Shown in pieces: positions 5,401 through 7,700 of a DNA stretch of 7,700 nucleotides (its first letter is position 1; each line of letters begins with the position of its first letter). Under the pieces are notes generated by a model, which worked only from the letters and a program-made list of their open reading frames with translations, was not told where the DNA came from and searched no databases. Both the position numbers and the translations under genes were made by a program. Location of the stretch: positions 1 through 7,700 of the forward strand of contig JADCGM010000277.1 of assembly GCA_020249025.1 (NCBI GenBank). The letters are read 5' to 3'. The stretch comes from Alphaproteobacteria bacterium. Lineage in GTDB: Bacteria; Pseudomonadota; Alphaproteobacteria; Sphingomonadales; Sphingomonadaceae.

Positions 5401-7179
5401 CTCCAGCAGGAAGTCGTGGACCCAGCCGAGGCGGCCGCCGTCGAGATCGAAGGGGAACTCCTCGATGACGCGGAAGCCGAACGCCTCCAGCACCGGCACC
5501 GCATCGGACAGCGCGATGATCTGGCCCTGGCGGTAGATCTTGAGGCGGAGCTGGTGCGCTGCGTCGGCGGGCTTGCGCCAGAACAGCACGTCGCGGTCGG
5601 CGTCGCTGTCGAGCGCGGCGAGCCGCAGCACGTCCTCGGCGCCCTGCTCGGGGGTGAACTGCGCCTGATAGGAGGCAGAGAAGGCGTCGCGGCGTCCGAT
5701 GGTCAGCCGCGCGGCGCGGGTGGCGTTGGAGGCCTCGGCGAGCGCCGCCTCCAGCCGGTCGCCCCAGCCGCGGACGAGATCGTCGAGCCGGGCGTCGAGC
5801 GCGGCCTCGTCGATCTGGGCCGGCGCGCCCTTGGGCGTCGACAGGATGTAATGGACGCGCGCGAGGCCTTCGGCGCGCAGCTCGACCTCGTAGCGGACGA
5901 GCGCGGCATCGAGCGCGGCGGCGAGCATGCGGCCCGCGCCCTCGCGCACCGCGGCGCTGTAATCGTCGCGCGGCGCGAACACGAGCACCGACACGAAGCG
6001 CCCGAACGGATCGGGGCGGACGAACAGCTTGGGGCGTGGCCGGTCGAGCAGCGAGAGGAGGCCGAGCGCCATGCGGGCAAGCGCCGGCGCATCGAGCTGG
6101 AGCAGCTCGTCCTTGGGCAGCGTGTCGAGGACATGGGCGAGCGCCTTGCCGGCGTGGCCCTTGGGATCGAAGCCGAGCGTGGCGGTGACCGCCGCCACCT
6201 TGCGGCGCAGCACCGGAATGTCGGCGGGCGCGGCGCCCAGCGCATTGCTGGTGAACAGGCCGATGAAGCGGTCGACGCCGGTCACCGTGCCGTCGCCAGC
6301 GAAGCGCTTGACCTCGATGAGGTCGAAGTTGGCGCGGCGGTGGACGGTCGAGATCATCCCCGCCTTGGTGACGATCATCGGCTCGGCCGAGAGCAGCGCG
6401 GCGCGCACCGCGGGCGGCACCGCGCCGCCGGCCGACGTCTGCCAGATCGGCAGATCGGCGCGCAGCAGGCCGAGGCCGCCCTCGCTGGCCGGCGTCAGCG
6501 CATCGCCGCCGCTAAAGGCGTAGCCATGGTAGCCGAGCAGGGTGAAATGATCATCGGCAAGCCAGTCGAGGAAGTCGGCGGCTTCGAACACGCCCTCGCG
6601 GCTGCCGGCGGTGCGCTTCAGGCCGGTGGCGGCGGCGCGCAGCTTGCCGAGCATCTGCGGCCAGTCGGCGACGGCGATGCGGACATCGGCGAGAACGCGC
6701 TCCAGCGCCTCGACCAGCTCGGTGCGCGCCTTGGCGGGCGCGCGCTCGAGCTCGACGTAGATCATCGATTCCGCTGAGCCCTCGCCGACGCCCTTGAGTT
6801 CGCCCTTGGCGTCGCGGGCGACGCGGACGACAGGGTGGAGCAGCCGGTCGATGCGCAGCCCGGCGGCGGTCAGCGCGCCCGACACCGAATCGACGAGGAA
6901 GGGCATGTCGTCGTTGACGATGGCGAGCGCCATGCGCCGCTTGCCGGGCGCGCCTTCGAGCGGGACCAGCCGGACGACGGGCTCGCCTGCGGCGCGCGTT
7001 CCGGCGGCGTCGCGGACGAACTCGACGATGCGCGCGGCGTCATCGGGGGTCAGCCCCTCGAGCTCGCCGGGAAGGGCGGCCCCGAACAGGGCGGCCGCAA
7101 GGTCGCGGCGGTCGGGGCTGGCGGTGGACGGGATGAGCGAAAGGGGGTCCGGCTGGGGGACCGCCGGCTGCGCAGCCAT
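2473..7179 (-). CDS. gdhB: NAD-dependent glutamate dehydrogenase, large 180-kDa class (EC 1.4.1.2)
   Basis: 1568 residues, normal for the ~180-kDa class (gdhB in Pseudomonas, GdhZ in Caulobacter). It oxidatively deaminates L-glutamate to 2-oxoglutarate plus ammonium with NAD+, in the cytoplasm, feeding amino-acid carbon into the TCA cycle. Numbered from the start used here, the N-terminal ~700 residues hold ACT-like regulatory modules (for example DDMPFLVDSVSGAL from about 90, and KLFVRPDPFGRFVS from about 384). The catalytic domain has GGLRWSD (780-786), lysines 800 and 805, the catalytic-type Lys815 in PTGAKGGF, Asp881 in VVAADKGT, YDHKAMGITAKGAW (914-927), the nucleotide-binding GDMSGDVFGNG (952-962), GGIGTYVKA and NTDFIDNSAGVDCSD. 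A helical C-terminal domain follows. No key residue is missing. The frame is open up to 7284, but ATG 7177-7179 is preferred: GGAGA stands eight bases upstream, and the extra 35 residues are Pro/Arg/Gly-rich and unlike the family. Relatives are allosterically controlled; that is family knowledge, not visible here. Confidence 0.97.
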   Translation of the reverse strand: MAAQPAVPQPDPLSLIPSTASPDRRDLAAALFGAALPGELEGLTPDDAARIVEFVRDAAGTRAAGEPVVRLVPLEGAPGKRRMALAIVNDDMPFLVDSVSGALTAAGLRIDRLLHPVVRVARDAKGELKGVGEGSAESMIYVELERAPAKARTELVEALERVLADVRIAVADWPQMLGKLRAAATGLKRTAGSREGVFEAADFLDWLADDHFTLLGYHGYAFSGGDALTPASEGGLGLLRADLPIWQTSAGGAVPPAVRAALLSAEPMIVTKAGMISTVHRRANFDLIEVKRFAGDGTVTGVDRFIGLFTSNALGAAPADIPVLRRKVAAVTATLGFDPKGHAGKALAHVLDTLPKDELLQLDAPALARMALGLLSLLDRPRPKLFVRPDPFGRFVSVLVFAPRDDYSAAVREGAGRMLAAALDAALVRYEVELRAEGLARVHYILSTPKGAPAQIDEAALDARLDDLVRGWGDRLEAALAEASNATRAARLTIGRRDAFSASYQAQFTPEQGAEDVLRLAALDSDADRDVLFWRKPADAAHQLRLKIYRQGQIIALSDAVPVLEAFGFRVIEEFPFDLDGGRLGWVHDFLLETADRSAADLEGVRSRVEPALRAVLQGAQENDAFNALVLSAGLDARAVGWLRAWFRYLRQTGVSYGIATVVDALRRYPAIAGDLVALFVARFDPAGGEDVQAVRQRLDAALAAVVAIDDDRILRLYRSLIEATLRTNAFAPSGQEALAFKLESARVPNLPPPVPYREIWVYSPRVEGIHLRGGRIARGGLRWSDRRDDFRTEILGLVKAQMVKNAVIVPTGAKGGFYPKQLPPAADREAWLAEGTESYRIFIRALLSVTDNLAPDGSVVPPQAVVRHDDDDPYLVVAADKGTATFSDVANAISEAHGFWLGDAFASGGRYGYDHKAMGITAKGAWISVQRHFREMGVDVQADPVRAFGVGDMSGDVFGNGLLLSTSVLLVAAFDHRHIFLDPAPDAAKSYAERQRMFALPRSSWADYDAKLISKGGGVFPRDQKSIPLSPEVRAMLGVADEAMAPADLMRAILKMQADLCWFGGIGTYVKAAAESNADVGDRANDALRVNAEELRVKVIGEGANLGCTQAGRIAFARTGGRINTDFIDNSAGVDCSDNEVNIKIALSPQVAGGALGIEARNELLVQMTDDVATLVLRDNIMQTQAISVAEAAGPAALPSFQRVIQTLEAAGRLDRAVEGLPGDDLLAQRQQAGRSLERPELAVLLSYAKMALKDALVSSPVVDDPVLAADLHAAFPAALVARFPDAIDSHRLRREIVATKLANQIVNRGGIALAFELAEEAGTSLAHVGAAFVAARELFDLRTLWRGIDASDAPARVQIALHAHATDGLRTQMGDLLRNSDATDSPSVLIARLKPGVERIVAQLDALLAPEPRAQVERFAASLRDAGAPEAIAQALVRLEALDGAVGVAGLAADLGASERAVTDAYALLGERLGLDWAKGAAARLSPADPWERLLVAGLARDFEALRLDLIRKLGGDPLTAAKGWLDAHPDRAQRLAGAVARMRTGGTVTAAMLAHLGSQARVALG

Positions 7180-7187
7180 GCTGCCAT

Positions 7188-7192
7188 TCTCC
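7188..7192 (-). promoter_or_regulatory. Ribosome-binding site deciding the glutamate dehydrogenase start
   Basis: On the minus strand GGAGA is followed by eight bases and then ATG 7177-7179. The upstream possible start at 7282-7284 has no comparable site and would overlap the promoter region, so this site selects the 1568-residue product. Confidence 0.65.
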
Positions 7193-7230
7193 GTTGCACC
7201 CGGCGCCTGGCCGGGCCGATATGGCCGCGG

Positions 7231-7260
7231 CTTATGCGCCGGATGGCCCGGTCGGCACAA
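7231..7260 (-). promoter_or_regulatory. Candidate sigma-70-type promoter for glutamate dehydrogenase
   Basis: In the 126-base gap 7180-7305 the minus strand shows TTGTGC (7255-7260) and CATAAG (7231-7236) separated by 18 bases. Each matches the consensus only in part: three of six for the -35, four of six for the -10. Transcription would start near 7224 and give a leader of about 45 bases. This is the least GC-rich point of the gap, but GC-rich alphaproteobacterial promoters are poorly predictable by eye. Read-through from the upstream gene is the alternative. No strong terminator is visible after the upstream gene's stop. Confidence 0.3.
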
Positions 7261-7305
7261 CCCCGCCGCGGTTAATCCCCGCACGGAACGGGCGGATTTT
7301 GGGGC

Positions 7306-7700
7306 TCAGACGGCGCGCAGCGCGCCCGACAGCTCGGCATGCAGCGCCTCGGTGAGCGCCTGCGGCGCCTCCTCGACCTTGGCGCTGTAGACGGCGAGTG
7401 CGCGGTCGATGGTCGCACCGTCGGTGGACAGCGGCAGCAGCACGCCGCGGGCGCGGATGCGCACCCCCGCGCCATCGACGAAATCGGCCTCGAACTCGCT
7501 CGGCGCGCCGCGGCGGCGCATCCGCCCGATGGGCTCGGCGAGCCGCGCCAGCAGCGAATCGGCGGGCGCATCGGGAAGCGACATCTCCACGCCGCCGAGC
7601 GGGCGCAGGATCGGCGGATGATCGGGCGACAGCGCGACGACGACGGTCTGCGCGCCAGTGGCGGCGAGCGCGGCGACATCGAGATCGCGCAGCTTCGGCA
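7306..7700 (-). CDS. Conserved-type hypothetical protein, C-terminal part only (5' end beyond right edge); weak PAS-like resemblance
   Basis: The minus strand is open from the right edge to a TGA at 7306-7308, giving 130 visible residues that start PKLRDLDVAALAATG. An internal GTG at 7588-7590 could be mistaken for a start, but the frame upstream is open and protein-like (AQTVVVALSPDHPPILRPLGG), so this is a 5'-truncated longer gene. The stretch EADFVDGAGVRIRARGVLLP followed by LSTDGATIDRALAVYSAKVEE resembles the end of a PAS-like sensory fold as seen in alphaproteobacterial PAS_5-type proteins, where a conserved 'LPLS-DG--ID--L' strand-helix occurs. I am not certain of this assignment. A predicted helix (PQALTEALHAELSGAL) closes the protein. 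No membrane segment or signal peptide lies in the visible part. It is co-oriented with the dehydrogenase, 126 bases upstream of it, so co-transcription is possible. Confidence 0.75.
   Translation of the reverse strand, partial: PKLRDLDVAALAATGAQTVVVALSPDHPPILRPLGGVEMSLPDAPADSLLARLAEPIGRMRRRGAPSEFEADFVDGAGVRIRARGVLLPLSTDGATIDRALAVYSAKVEEAPQALTEALHAELSGALRAV

Noticed and set aside
1..7700. CRISPR array, tRNA/rRNA, integrase, transposase, toxin-antitoxin or defence genes
   Set aside because: I looked on both strands; there are no regularly spaced repeats, structural RNA signatures or hallmark protein motifs of these classes.

Overview
The window looks like chromosomal DNA of a GC-rich alphaproteobacterium, most likely a sphingomonad (Sphingomonas or a close relative). 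The reasons are the very high GC with G/C-ending codons, a full-length 180-kDa-class NAD-glutamate dehydrogenase of alphaproteobacterial type, a secreted Gly/Ser/Thr-rich protein of the kind sphingomonads often carry with a C-terminal sorting tag, and a G/C-rich palindromic intergenic repeat of a type common in these genomes. The genus is an inference from style, not from a marker gene.

Layout, left to right. (1) 1-595, minus strand: 5' part of a secreted protein with a clear signal peptide, cut by the left edge of the window. (2) 596-808: divergent intergenic region, somewhat richer in A/T, with a perfect-phase 11-bp tandem duplication just upstream of the left gene's ribosome-binding site. 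(3) 809-2312, plus strand: a two-gene unit of an ABHD10-like alpha/beta hydrolase and an exported tetratricopeptide-repeat protein, separated by one base and probably translationally coupled. (4) 2313-2472: convergent intergenic region occupied by a 134-bp inverted repeat made of two facing hairpin units (REP-doublet style), with two G-quadruplex-type motifs on the plus strand. (5) 2473-7179, minus strand: NAD-dependent glutamate dehydrogenase, 1568 aa, all recognisable catalytic motifs intact. (6) 7180-7305: its upstream region with a good Shine-Dalgarno and a candidate promoter. (7) 7306-7700, minus strand: C-terminal 130 residues of another protein, cut by the right edge.

Functionally the glutamate dehydrogenase is the anchor: it deaminates glutamate to 2-oxoglutarate in the cytoplasm, linking amino-acid catabolism to the TCA cycle. 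The hydrolase/TPR pair is convergent to it and not obviously related in pathway; one partner is predicted cytoplasmic and the other exported. Nothing here is a defence system, CRISPR array, integrase or transposase. The window is mostly ordinary core genome. The most unusual items are the compound palindrome between the convergent genes and the 1435-codon open frame antisense to the dehydrogenase, which codon avoidance explains.
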